From contig DOPM01000041.1 in assembly GCA_003513495.1 (NCBI GenBank), positions 27,415 through 91,414 of the forward strand: DNA of 64,000 nucleotides, written 5' to 3'. This DNA comes from Desulfosporosinus sp. (GTDB lineage Bacteria; Bacillota; Desulfitobacteriia; Desulfitobacteriales; Desulfitobacteriaceae). The stretch's first letter is position 1, and each line of letters opens with the position of its first letter. Below the pieces are notes generated by a model. That model made no database searches and was not told where the DNA came from. It saw only the letters and a program-made list of their open reading frames with translations. Shown here one piece after another: positions 17,057-25,579 of this stretch. The position numbers were made by a program, and so were the translations under genes.

Positions 17057-17072
17057 TGGCACGGTTATTGCA
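17057..17072 (+). promoter_or_regulatory. sigma-54 (-24/-12) promoter
   Basis: TTGGCAC-N5-TTGCA with a 10-base GG-to-GC gap, a near-perfect match to the RpoN consensus, 27 bases before the start of the second 3-hydroxyacyl-CoA dehydrogenase. No TGTATA..TACA motif was found upstream of this one. Confidence 0.85.
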
Positions 17073-17098
17073 TCTTTGATTAAAATGGGGGGATGAAT

Positions 17099-17965
17099 AT
17101 GAACATTCAAGACATCAAAAAGGTCTGTGTAATTGGGGCAGGCAGTATGGGTCATCAGATTGCGTTGTCTGCTGCATTAGCAGGATTTAAGGTTAGTTGT
17201 ATGGATATTAGCGAGGAGATGCTGAACAAAGCTCAAAATTTCGCATACACTTATTTTCCAGATCGAGTTGCTAAAGGAAAATTAACGCAGGATCAAGTTG
17301 ATCAGGCCATTCATAATTGTTCTTTTACGCAAAACTTAGAGAATGCTGCACGAGATGCGGATTTTGTCATAGAGTCCGCTGTAGAAAAAATTGAAGTTAA
17401 ACGCAAGCTTTTTGCTGAACTAGATAAACTTACTCTTCCTCATACAATACTGGCGACGAACAGTTCGTTTATTGTCAGTTCGAAGATCGCTGGATTCACT
17501 AAACGTCCTGAAAAAGTGTGCAATATGCATTTTTTTAATCCTGCTTTAATGATGAAATTAGTTGAAGTGGTGCAAGGCCCACATACTTCCACGGAGACAG
17601 CACAAATTTCGATGGATTTATGTGATAAAATGGGTAAACATGGTGTTTGGCTAAAGAAAGAAATCTACGGCTTTTTAGTAAATAGGATCTTGTCCGCACT
17701 AAGTCATGAGGCACTGTTTCTCGCTGATATGGGGATTGCCACTCCTGAAGAGATTGATATCGCAGTTACGAATGCTTTAGGTCATCCCATTGGACCGTTC
17801 CGGTTGAAGGATTTTACAGGAATTGATCTTTCGTACTGTATAGCTATGGAACGATATCAAGACACTCGTGATCCTAAAGATAGGCCGTCTCCCTTAATCG
17901 TTGAAAAATATGTCAAGGGCGAATGGGGTAGGAAGACGAAAAAGGGTTTTTATTCATACGAATAA
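17099..17965 (+). CDS. 3-hydroxyacyl-CoA dehydrogenase (copy 2)
   Basis: 288 residues, collinear with the 14396 copy and highly similar throughout: GAGSMGHQIA for NAD binding, the ATNSS segment, MHFFNPALMMKLVEVV and GHPIGPFRLKDFTGID. It is a single-gene unit with its own sigma-54 promoter and a leader of about 27 bases. ATG 17093 is also in frame, but the GGGGGG tract at 17087-17092 abuts it, so ATG 17099 is preferred. Two co-regulated copies suggest different chain positions or substrates, or high demand for this step. No thiolase is encoded in the window to complete beta-oxidation. Confidence 0.9.
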   Translation: MNIQDIKKVCVIGAGSMGHQIALSAALAGFKVSCMDISEEMLNKAQNFAYTYFPDRVAKGKLTQDQVDQAIHNCSFTQNLENAARDADFVIESAVEKIEVKRKLFAELDKLTLPHTILATNSSFIVSSKIAGFTKRPEKVCNMHFFNPALMMKLVEVVQGPHTSTETAQISMDLCDKMGKHGVWLKKEIYGFLVNRILSALSHEALFLADMGIATPEEIDIAVTNALGHPIGPFRLKDFTGIDLSYCIAMERYQDTRDPKDRPSPLIVEKYVKGEWGRKTKKGFYSYE

Positions 17966-18171
17966 AAAAAGTATCGTTATTTTACTTACTGTAACAATTA
18001 ATTGAATTATAAATCATAGAACCCCTCTACGTCTGATCAATTAGGAATGGAGACACTGTATTTTGTATTATCGAACTTTTTGTCGTTATTTATTGTTCAT
18101 CCCAGATATAAACGGTTGAATCATTGGTGTTCTTGTGTTAAGTTAAATTACACAAAGTAAATTAAATAATA

Positions 18172-18240
18172 GAGCAAAGGCGCTCGAAAAAGTTTTGTAC
18201 TTTCTAGTTAAGGTACATTCTTTGGAGAGCGCTTTTTGTT
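18172..18240 (+). promoter_or_regulatory. ANTAR-type antitermination leader of gltB
   Basis: GAGC-AAAGGC-GCTC (18172-18185) forms a small hairpin with a six-base loop having A at position 1 and G at position 4, the signature of RNA bound by ANTAR antiterminators. The same bases (18176-18185) pair with 18227-18236 to make a long terminator hairpin ending in TTTTTG, so the two folds exclude each other. An identical loop occurs at 30434 and (minus strand) 40663. An AAACGGTTGAAT string about 60 bases upstream is shared with the 30390 region. The first hairpin of the usual two-hairpin motif was not clearly identified. Confidence 0.75.
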
Positions 18241-18274
18241 TTATATAATCAATTCGCAACGAAAGGTGAGTAAT

Positions 18275-21200
18275 ATGCAAAGATATGGTTTACCAAAGAA
18301 ACAAGGCCTTTACGATCCAGCATTAGAACACGATGCCTGCGGTATGGGATTCGTTGTGAATATCAAGGGTATGAAGTCACACGACATTATAGATGAAGCC
18401 TTAACTGTATTGGAGAACCTCAGTCACCGAGGGGCAAGCGGAGCGGATGAGAATACTGGCGATGGCGCTGGAATTCTTATTCAGATACCTCACGAATTCT
18501 TTAAAAGAGAATGTGCAGTATTAGGCTTCGAATTACCGGAAACAGGAAGCTACGGTGTAGGTATGATATTTGCACACAAGTATGACGATTTTAGAAAAAC
18601 CCAGATGGAAACCTTCGAAAAAATTGTCCAGGAGGAAGGTCAGAAGATCCTTGGCTGGAGGGAAGTTCCTATCGATAAAACGACAGTCGGCGAAGGTGCA
18701 AAAGCTGTAATGCCCAGATTTATTCAGGTTTTTATCGAAAAGGATATCAGCCTAGTCAAGGAAATGGACTTTGAAAGAAAGCTTTATATCATTCGAAAAA
18801 AAGCCGAAAAAGCCATTGTTCCAATGTGCGAGGATAAGGGAGGGACCTTCTATGTTGCCAGCCTTTCCTCTCGAACCATCGTTTACAAAGGTATGCTTAC
18901 CGCAGAACAACTTAGAAATTTCTACCTTGATCTTTCCGATCTGGATAATGTATCTGCATTGGCAATGGTTCATTCAAGGTTCAGCACTAACACCTTTCCC
19001 AGCTGGGAGAGAGCCCACCCGAACCGATATATTGTTCATAATGGTGAGATTAATACCATTAGAGGGAATGTAAACTGGATGAAGGCGAGACAAAAATGTA
19101 TCGATTCTTCGTTGTTTGATGATCTCTCAAAAGTCTACCCCATCGTCGACGAGTCAGGCAGTGATTCCGCGATGTTCGACAACAGCCTGGAATTTCTTCA
19201 CCTTACTGGAAGGTCTCTTCCACACTCTGTAATGATGATGATTCCCGAACCTTGGGAAAAAAATGATCAAATGTCTAAGGAGAAGAAGGACTTCTACCAA
19301 TTCCATGACTTCTTAATGGAGCCTTGGGATGGTCCCGCTGCCATGGGTTTTACTGACGGTGTGGTCATCGGTGGAGTATTGGACAGAAATGGACTCAGAC
19401 CTTCAAGGTATTATGTCACAAAAGATGACAAAGTTGTCCTCGCTTCAGAGGTCGGGGTAATTGACATCAAACCAGAAAATATTGAGTATAAAGGTCGGCT
19501 GGAACCCGGAAAAATGCTGCTTATTGATACACAAGCGCAGAGAATCATTTCAGATGAAGAAGTAAAGCAAACTGTATCAACGATGTATCCTTATGAAGAA
19601 TGGAACAACCGTCATATTGTTAAACTCAGCGATCTTTCTGTTGAGGATGTGAAAGAAGAGAGGATAAGAGAAGACCTTATTAAACAGCAGAAAGCCTTTG
19701 GCTATACCTTTGAGGATGTAACTAAAACCATTCAGCCTATGGCAATCGAGGGTATAGATCCTATTGGAGCCATGGGTATGGATTCCCCCCTCGCTGTATT
19801 ATCTGAGAAACCTCAAATGCTGTACCTTTATTTTAAACAGCTCTTTGCCCAAGTTACCAATCCTCCTATTGACGGAATCAGAGAAGAAATAGTCACTTCG
19901 GCAAGTATGCTGCTTGGGGATACCGGAAATCTTTTGGATCCTGATCAAAGAAACTCGGCTAGCCTATCCCTTGAGCACCCGATACTAACCAATGAACAGC
20001 TTCAGACTATTAAGCAGCTAAATAATGGCAAGCTGAAGGCGGCTACACTTTCCATACTTTATTTAGTCTCGGATGGGGTAAAATCCATGGAAAGGGCCTT
20101 AGATAGAGTTTTCAAAGAAGCGGATAAGGCGATTAATGAGGGAGCTAATATCATTATCCTCTCAGACCGGGGCGCTAATGAAAAGCTTGCAGCCATCCCT
20201 GCGCTTTTAGCATCCTCGGGACTTCACCACCACTTGATCAGAAGAGAAATACGCACTAATTTAGGAATTGTACTCGAATCTGGTGAGCCGAGAGAAGTCC
20301 ACCATTTTTGTACTCTGATCGGGTATGGGGTCACTGCAATCAATCCCTATTTGGCGTATGAAACGATTCAAGATCTCGCTGAAAAAGATCTGTTGGAAGG
20401 ACTAAGTTTCCAAGAGGCAAAAAAGAACTTTATTAAGGCTTCCGTTAAAGGAGTGCTTAAGGTACTCACTAAAATGGGCATTTCTACCATGAGAAGTTAC
20501 CATGGAGCCCAGATCTTTGAGGCGGTCGGTCTGAAAAAGGAGCTTATCGATAAGTATTTCACTATGACACCTTCCAGACTGGAAGGCATTGGCCTTGAAG
20601 AAATCGCTCTTGAAAATCAAATGCGGCACGAAAGCGCTTATGATGAGAGTTCACCCTATACCGACTCCCTGGAAGTAGGCGGCTATTTCCAGAGTAAGGA
20701 GGATGGGGAAATCCATCTCTACAATTCTCAAACCATTTACATGCTACAACGAGCTTGCAGAGAAGGAAACTACCCTCTCTTTAAGGATTACTCTAAAAAG
20801 ATCAACGATGACGAAATCTACAATTTAAGGAATCTTCTTGATTTTAAGGTTAATCCAGGCGACACCATTCCCATTGAAGACGTAGAATCGGTTGAGTCCA
20901 TTGTTAAACGGTTTAAGACCGGAGCTATGTCCTACGGATCGATTAGCAAGGAGGCTCACGAGTGTCTTGCTATTGCTATGAACAGATTAGGTGGTAAAAG
21001 CAACACAGGTGAAGGTGGAGAGGACAGCGAACGATTCAAGGTCATGGCCAACGGAGATACGAAAAATAGTGCTATTAAGCAAGTCGCTTCAGGACGTTTC
21101 GGGGTTACCAGCAACTACCTTGTGAATGCCCAGGAAATTCAAATCAAAATGGCTCAGGGAGCAAAACCCGGCGAAGGGGGCCAACTTCCGGGGCGGAAAG

Positions 21201-22849
21201 TTTACCCGGAGATTGCCAAGGAAAGACATTCAACCCCAGGGGTTAGTCTTATTTCTCCACCGCCACACCACGATATTTACTCCATCGAGGATTTAGCTGA
21301 ACTGATTCATGACTTGAAAAATGCCAACAGAGATGCCCGAATTAATGTTAAGCTCGTTTCCGAGGTCGGGGTAGGGACGATTGCTGCAGGGGTGGCAAAA
21401 GGAAAAGCAGATGTGATTCTTATCAGTGGATATGATGGAGGAACCGGAGCTTCTCCAAGAACAAGTATCAGAAACTCAGGACTTCCTTGGGAGCTTGGAC
21501 TTGCTGAAACTCATCAGACCTTAGTTCTAAACAAGCTAAGAGATAGGGTTGTTGTTGAAACGGATGGCAAGTTGCTTTCAGGTAGGGATGTTGTCATTGC
21601 GGCAATGCTTGGGGCTGAAGAATTTGGATTTGCTACGACACCACTCATTGCTCTGGGTTGTGTGATGATGAGAGTTTGTAATCTAAACACCTGCCCAGTA
21701 GGGATAGCCACTCAAGATAAAAAGCTAAGGGAAAACTTTAAAGGTAAACCTGAGTATGTGGAAAACTTCATGAGATTTATTGCTCAGGAAATGCGTGAAA
21801 TCATGGCTAGACTTGGCTTTAGGACAATCAATGAAATGGTCGGACGCTCGGATCGACTTAAAACCAAGGAAACAATAAAAAATTGGAAGGCCAAACACTT
21901 GGATCTATCCCAGATTCTTTATCAACCCTATGCTGGTGCCGATGTTAAGCGATTCAACACTCAGTCTCAGAACCATATCCTTGAAGAATCAATGGATATA
22001 AAAAAGCTTCTTAGAATTTGTAAACCAGCACTTGAGAATCAAAAGCCCATACGAGCTAAACTCCAGATTAATAATGTAGACCGAGTTGTCGGCACCATCA
22101 TCGGAAGTGAAATTTCTAAGAGATACGGCGAAAAAGGGCTTCCTGAGGATACAATAAAGCTTACCTTTGTAGGATCGGCTGGACAAAGCTTTGGGGCTTT
22201 TACTCCGAAAGGACTGTCCTTGGAACTGGAAGGAGATTCAAACGACTATTTAGGGAAAGGCCTTTCGGGCGCCAGAATTGTAGTTTATCCTCCTAAAAAA
22301 TCTGACTTTGAGCCTGAGAAAAACATTTTGATCGGAAATGTTGCTTTCTATGGAGCAACCTCAGGGGAAGCTTATATCAATGGGATAGCAGGAGAGCGGT
22401 TCTGTGTAAGGAACAGTGGGGTAAAAGCAGTCGTCGAAGGTGTGGGTGACCATGGCTGTGAATATATGACAGGAGGGAAAGTTGTTGTCCTAGGTAAAAC
22501 GGGAAGAAACTTTGCCGCCGGAATGTCTGGTGGAATAGCCTACCTGCTGGACTTTGACGAAGTCAACTGCAACAAGTCGATGGTGTCACTGGAGAAATTA
22601 GAATCTGAAGTAGAACTTGACGAAATCCATGAAATGATTCAAAAACATGTTGAGTATACCGACAGTCCTCAGGGCGGGAAAATTCTTGATGACTGGAAAA
22701 ATTATTCACAGAGATTTACGAAAGTCATTCCTATAGACTATAAACGTATGCTTGAGAACATTGATAAGGCTCACAAAGCAGGCTTAAGCGGCGAAGAGGC
22801 CTTGATGGCCGCATTTGAAGAGAATTTCAAAGATGTTTCCAGGACTTAA
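18275..22849 (+). CDS. gltB: glutamate synthase large subunit
   Basis: About 1524 residues, the usual size. It makes two glutamates from glutamine and 2-oxoglutarate. The class II glutaminase domain begins at Cys22 (HDACGMGF) after a 21-residue propeptide. The central and FMN/2-oxoglutarate synthase domains follow, including GGKSNTGEGGEDSERF, AQGAKPGEGGQLPG and the 3Fe-4S cysteines in CVMMRVCNLNTCPVGIA. The C-terminal GXGXG helix domain ends the protein. An in-frame ATG at 18236 lies inside the leader terminator; GAAAGGTGAG before ATG 18275 marks the real start. It is cotranscribed with gltD 19 bases downstream and controlled by the ANTAR-type leader. Confidence 0.97.
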   Translation: MQRYGLPKKQGLYDPALEHDACGMGFVVNIKGMKSHDIIDEALTVLENLSHRGASGADENTGDGAGILIQIPHEFFKRECAVLGFELPETGSYGVGMIFAHKYDDFRKTQMETFEKIVQEEGQKILGWREVPIDKTTVGEGAKAVMPRFIQVFIEKDISLVKEMDFERKLYIIRKKAEKAIVPMCEDKGGTFYVASLSSRTIVYKGMLTAEQLRNFYLDLSDLDNVSALAMVHSRFSTNTFPSWERAHPNRYIVHNGEINTIRGNVNWMKARQKCIDSSLFDDLSKVYPIVDESGSDSAMFDNSLEFLHLTGRSLPHSVMMMIPEPWEKNDQMSKEKKDFYQFHDFLMEPWDGPAAMGFTDGVVIGGVLDRNGLRPSRYYVTKDDKVVLASEVGVIDIKPENIEYKGRLEPGKMLLIDTQAQRIISDEEVKQTVSTMYPYEEWNNRHIVKLSDLSVEDVKEERIREDLIKQQKAFGYTFEDVTKTIQPMAIEGIDPIGAMGMDSPLAVLSEKPQMLYLYFKQLFAQVTNPPIDGIREEIVTSASMLLGDTGNLLDPDQRNSASLSLEHPILTNEQLQTIKQLNNGKLKAATLSILYLVSDGVKSMERALDRVFKEADKAINEGANIIILSDRGANEKLAAIPALLASSGLHHHLIRREIRTNLGIVLESGEPREVHHFCTLIGYGVTAINPYLAYETIQDLAEKDLLEGLSFQEAKKNFIKASVKGVLKVLTKMGISTMRSYHGAQIFEAVGLKKELIDKYFTMTPSRLEGIGLEEIALENQMRHESAYDESSPYTDSLEVGGYFQSKEDGEIHLYNSQTIYMLQRACREGNYPLFKDYSKKINDDEIYNLRNLLDFKVNPGDTIPIEDVESVESIVKRFKTGAMSYGSISKEAHECLAIAMNRLGGKSNTGEGGEDSERFKVMANGDTKNSAIKQVASGRFGVTSNYLVNAQEIQIKMAQGAKPGEGGQLPGRKVYPEIAKERHSTPGVSLISPPPHHDIYSIEDLAELIHDLKNANRDARINVKLVSEVGVGTIAAGVAKGKADVILISGYDGGTGASPRTSIRNSGLPWELGLAETHQTLVLNKLRDRVVVETDGKLLSGRDVVIAAMLGAEEFGFATTPLIALGCVMMRVCNLNTCPVGIATQDKKLRENFKGKPEYVENFMRFIAQEMREIMARLGFRTINEMVGRSDRLKTKETIKNWKAKHLDLSQILYQPYAGADVKRFNTQSQNHILEESMDIKKLLRICKPALENQKPIRAKLQINNVDRVVGTIIGSEISKRYGEKGLPEDTIKLTFVGSAGQSFGAFTPKGLSLELEGDSNDYLGKGLSGARIVVYPPKKSDFEPEKNILIGNVAFYGATSGEAYINGIAGERFCVRNSGVKAVVEGVGDHGCEYMTGGKVVVLGKTGRNFAAGMSGGIAYLLDFDEVNCNKSMVSLEKLESEVELDEIHEMIQKHVEYTDSPQGGKILDDWKNYSQRFTKVIPIDYKRMLENIDKAHKAGLSGEEALMAAFEENFKDVSRT

Positions 22850-22868
22850 GGGGTGAGGTGGGACTAAA

Positions 22869-24353
22869 ATGGGAAAAGCAACTGGATTTTTAGAGTATAA
22901 GAGGATTAATCCTAAGAAACGTTCTCCTGAAGAAAGAATCAATGACTGGAATGAAATAAGATTGCCTCGGGATCCCGAAATCATTAAAACTCAGGGTGCT
23001 CGTTGCATGAACTGCGGAGTTCCTTTTTGCAACAGCGGTGTACTGTTAAATGGCATGGCCTCGGGATGTCCCCTGCATAATCTGATTCCAGAGTGGAATG
23101 AGCTTATTTATAAGGGTCAGTGGGAAGAAGCTTACCAGAGGCTGACTAGAACCAGTCCTTTTCCGGAATTCACCTCTAGAGTGTGTCCTGCACCCTGTGA
23201 AGGTGCTTGTACAGAAGGGCATATCATGGAATCTGTTACCATAAATAGTCTTGAATATGAGATCATTGAAAAAGCATTTGCTGAAGGATGGGTAAAGCCT
23301 AGGAAAGGCAAAGCCACAGGAAAGAAAGTTGCTATTGTCGGGTCAGGCCCTGCAGGATTATCGGCTGCTTATTATTTAAACGCCGTGGGGCATGACGTAA
23401 CTGTCTATGAGAGAAGCGATAGAGTTGGCGGCCTAATGATGTACGGAATTCCCAACATGAAGCTTGAAAAAGGCATCGTGGAAAGACGTTTCGCGTTGCT
23501 CAAGGAATCAGGGATCCAATTCGTGCTTAACACTGAGGTGGGCAAAGATATTCCTGCCCAGGAATTGGTTGACCAGTATGATGCAGTTGTACTGTGTGCC
23601 GGCGCAACCAAGGCGCGGGGACTAGATGTTAGTGGAAAAGAACTGAAGGGTGTTCATTTTGCAGTCGATTTTCTAGGGGCTAATACTAAAAGTCTCTTAG
23701 ATTCGAATCTTCAGGATGGCAAGTTCATAAGTGCCAAAGGTAAGAATGTCATTATCATCGGTGGAGGGGATACAGGAACGGACTGCGTTGCTACCTCCCT
23801 ACGGCATGGCTGCGGGAGTGTGTACCAGTTTGAAATTATGCCAGAACCGCCTAGGCAGAGAATAGATGACTCGAACCCTTGGCCGGAGTGGCCGCAGAAA
23901 CTTAAGGTGGACTACGGTCAGGAAGAAGCCATAAGCCTGTACGGAAAGGACCCAAGAAATTACCTTATATCGACTAAAAAGATTGTGGGAAATGAGAACA
24001 GTGAGGTTAAGGAAGTTCATACCGTGGAAATTGTATGGGTCAAAAATGAGTTGGGAAGAATGCTCCCACAGGAAGTTCCCGGGAGCGAAAAAGTATGGCA
24101 GGCAGACCTAGTACTTCTTGCCATGGGATTCCTAGGACCAGAAGATACCCTTGTAAATGAGCTTAAGCTTGAAAGAGATTCACGAAGTAATGTGAAAGCT
24201 GAATATGAGCTTTTTAGGACTAATGTGGATAAGGTATTTACCGCAGGAGATATGAGAAGAGGTCAGAGCCTTATCGTCTGGGCTGTTCAAGAAGGAAAGC
24301 TTGCTGCACGTGAAGTAGATAAATACCTAATGGGTAAAAGTATCATTAAGTAA
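22869..24353 (+). CDS. gltD: glutamate synthase small subunit (NADPH)
   Basis: 494 residues. The N-terminal region carries the cysteine sets CMNCGVPFCNSGV and CPAPCEGACTEG for two [4Fe-4S] clusters. An FAD-binding GSGPAGLSAAYYL and an NAD(P)H-binding GGGDTGTDC follow, and the end AGDMRRGQSLIVWAVQEG is typical of GltD. It passes electrons from NAD(P)H to the FMN of GltB. It starts 19 bases after gltB and ends at the strong terminator 24361-24407, so gltBD is a two-gene operon under the ANTAR-type leader. Confidence 0.97.
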   Translation: MGKATGFLEYKRINPKKRSPEERINDWNEIRLPRDPEIIKTQGARCMNCGVPFCNSGVLLNGMASGCPLHNLIPEWNELIYKGQWEEAYQRLTRTSPFPEFTSRVCPAPCEGACTEGHIMESVTINSLEYEIIEKAFAEGWVKPRKGKATGKKVAIVGSGPAGLSAAYYLNAVGHDVTVYERSDRVGGLMMYGIPNMKLEKGIVERRFALLKESGIQFVLNTEVGKDIPAQELVDQYDAVVLCAGATKARGLDVSGKELKGVHFAVDFLGANTKSLLDSNLQDGKFISAKGKNVIIIGGGDTGTDCVATSLRHGCGSVYQFEIMPEPPRQRIDDSNPWPEWPQKLKVDYGQEEAISLYGKDPRNYLISTKKIVGNENSEVKEVHTVEIVWVKNELGRMLPQEVPGSEKVWQADLVLLAMGFLGPEDTLVNELKLERDSRSNVKAEYELFRTNVDKVFTAGDMRRGQSLIVWAVQEGKLAAREVDKYLMGKSIIK

Positions 24354-24360
24354 CTTGGGT

Positions 24361-24407
24361 AGAGGGCCTATAACACTAAAATTGGTGTTGTAGGCCCTCT
24401 CTTTATT
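24361..24407. terminator. intrinsic terminator after gltBD
   Basis: AGAGGGCCTA (24361-24370) pairs with TAGGCCCTCT (24391-24400), with an inner AACAC/GTGTT pairing, followed by CTTTATT. Confidence 0.9.
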
Positions 24408-24583
24408 CTACTGGGAAAGTGTCTCGGTAATAGTACTACTCCCCGATTGTAAAGGTGGAAGTAATCTCAGGATTGGTTAAAATCTAAGAAAATTGTAAAG
24501 AACACTAGTAAGTGGTAACCTATATACTGTAGTAATTTACGGGGATAGAATGGTATGGAAGATCCAAAAGTGGAGGGCATGAA

Positions 24584-25513
24584 ATGCTAGCTGTGTATAA
24601 TACCGTCGACAGTAGGATTGTTAAAACGGATAAACTTGAAGAAAAAGGTTCTTGGATAAATATGATAAATCCTACTGAGGAAGAAATTGCCCTTGTTGGA
24701 AAGGCGACTCAGATTGAAGATTATTTTATTAAAGATGTTTTAGACGACGAAGAACGACCTCGAATTGAAACTGAGAACAATCAAATATTGGTTATTATTA
24801 ATGTGCCGATCATTCAAAATGCGACAGTGATCTACGAAACGATTCCTCTCGGAATCATATTGACTGATCGTCATATTGTAACAGTTTGCTTGCAAGATGT
24901 TGATGTTCTCAGAGATTTTGTTAATGGTAAAGTCCGTGGAATGGAAACTTATAAAAAGACGCGGTTTTTATTTCAAATTCTTTATAAAAGTGCAACTCTA
25001 TACTTAACTCTACTGAGAGAAATAGAAAAAAAGACAAACGAAATTGAGTTGGCACTTCACAGATCGATGAAGAATAAGGAATTAATTAGGTTGCTAAACC
25101 TTCAAAAAAGTCTTGTTTATTTTACAACTTCCTTAAAATCCAACGAAAAAGTCATGGAAAAAATGTTAAGAACTAAAGGACTGAAGATATATGAAGAGGA
25201 CCAGGATTTGCTGGAAGATGTCATTATCGAGAATAAACAAGCAGTTGAAATGGCAGAAACCTATAGTAACATTTCAAGTAGTATGATGGATGCCTTTGCT
25301 TCTATTATTTCGAATAACTTAAATATGGTCATGAAGTTTTTGGCGTCAATTACGATTATCCTAGCCCTACCCACTATGTTAGCCAGCTTCTTTGGAATGA
25401 ATGTAAAAATACCTTTGCAGACTTCAGAGTATGGTTTTGCCATCGTCGTAGGGATGTCTGTTATTCTTTGCTTTGGTGGGATTATGTTTCTAACGAAAAA
25501 GGACATGTTTTAG
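24584..25513 (+). CDS. corA: CorA-family magnesium/cobalt transporter
   Basis: 309 residues. There is a long soluble N-terminal domain with helical segments and charged coiled-coil regions (about 1-245), then two C-terminal membrane segments. The signature FFGMNVKIPL (GMN motif) follows the first membrane helix, and the chain ends in FLTKKDMF, a basic tail usual for CorA. It forms a pentameric divalent-cation channel in the cytoplasmic membrane. A single gene between the gltBD terminator and the helicase gene, with no metal-sensing leader recognised upstream. Confidence 0.92.
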   Translation: MLAVYNTVDSRIVKTDKLEEKGSWINMINPTEEEIALVGKATQIEDYFIKDVLDDEERPRIETENNQILVIINVPIIQNATVIYETIPLGIILTDRHIVTVCLQDVDVLRDFVNGKVRGMETYKKTRFLFQILYKSATLYLTLLREIEKKTNEIELALHRSMKNKELIRLLNLQKSLVYFTTSLKSNEKVMEKMLRTKGLKIYEEDQDLLEDVIIENKQAVEMAETYSNISSSMMDAFASIISNNLNMVMKFLASITIILALPTMLASFFGMNVKIPLQTSEYGFAIVVGMSVILCFGGIMFLTKKDMF

Positions 25514-25579
25514 ACGGATATATTCCATGGCAAGTGTTATAATGGGTCATAACCACTTTCGGAAAGGATCTAATGAGCA

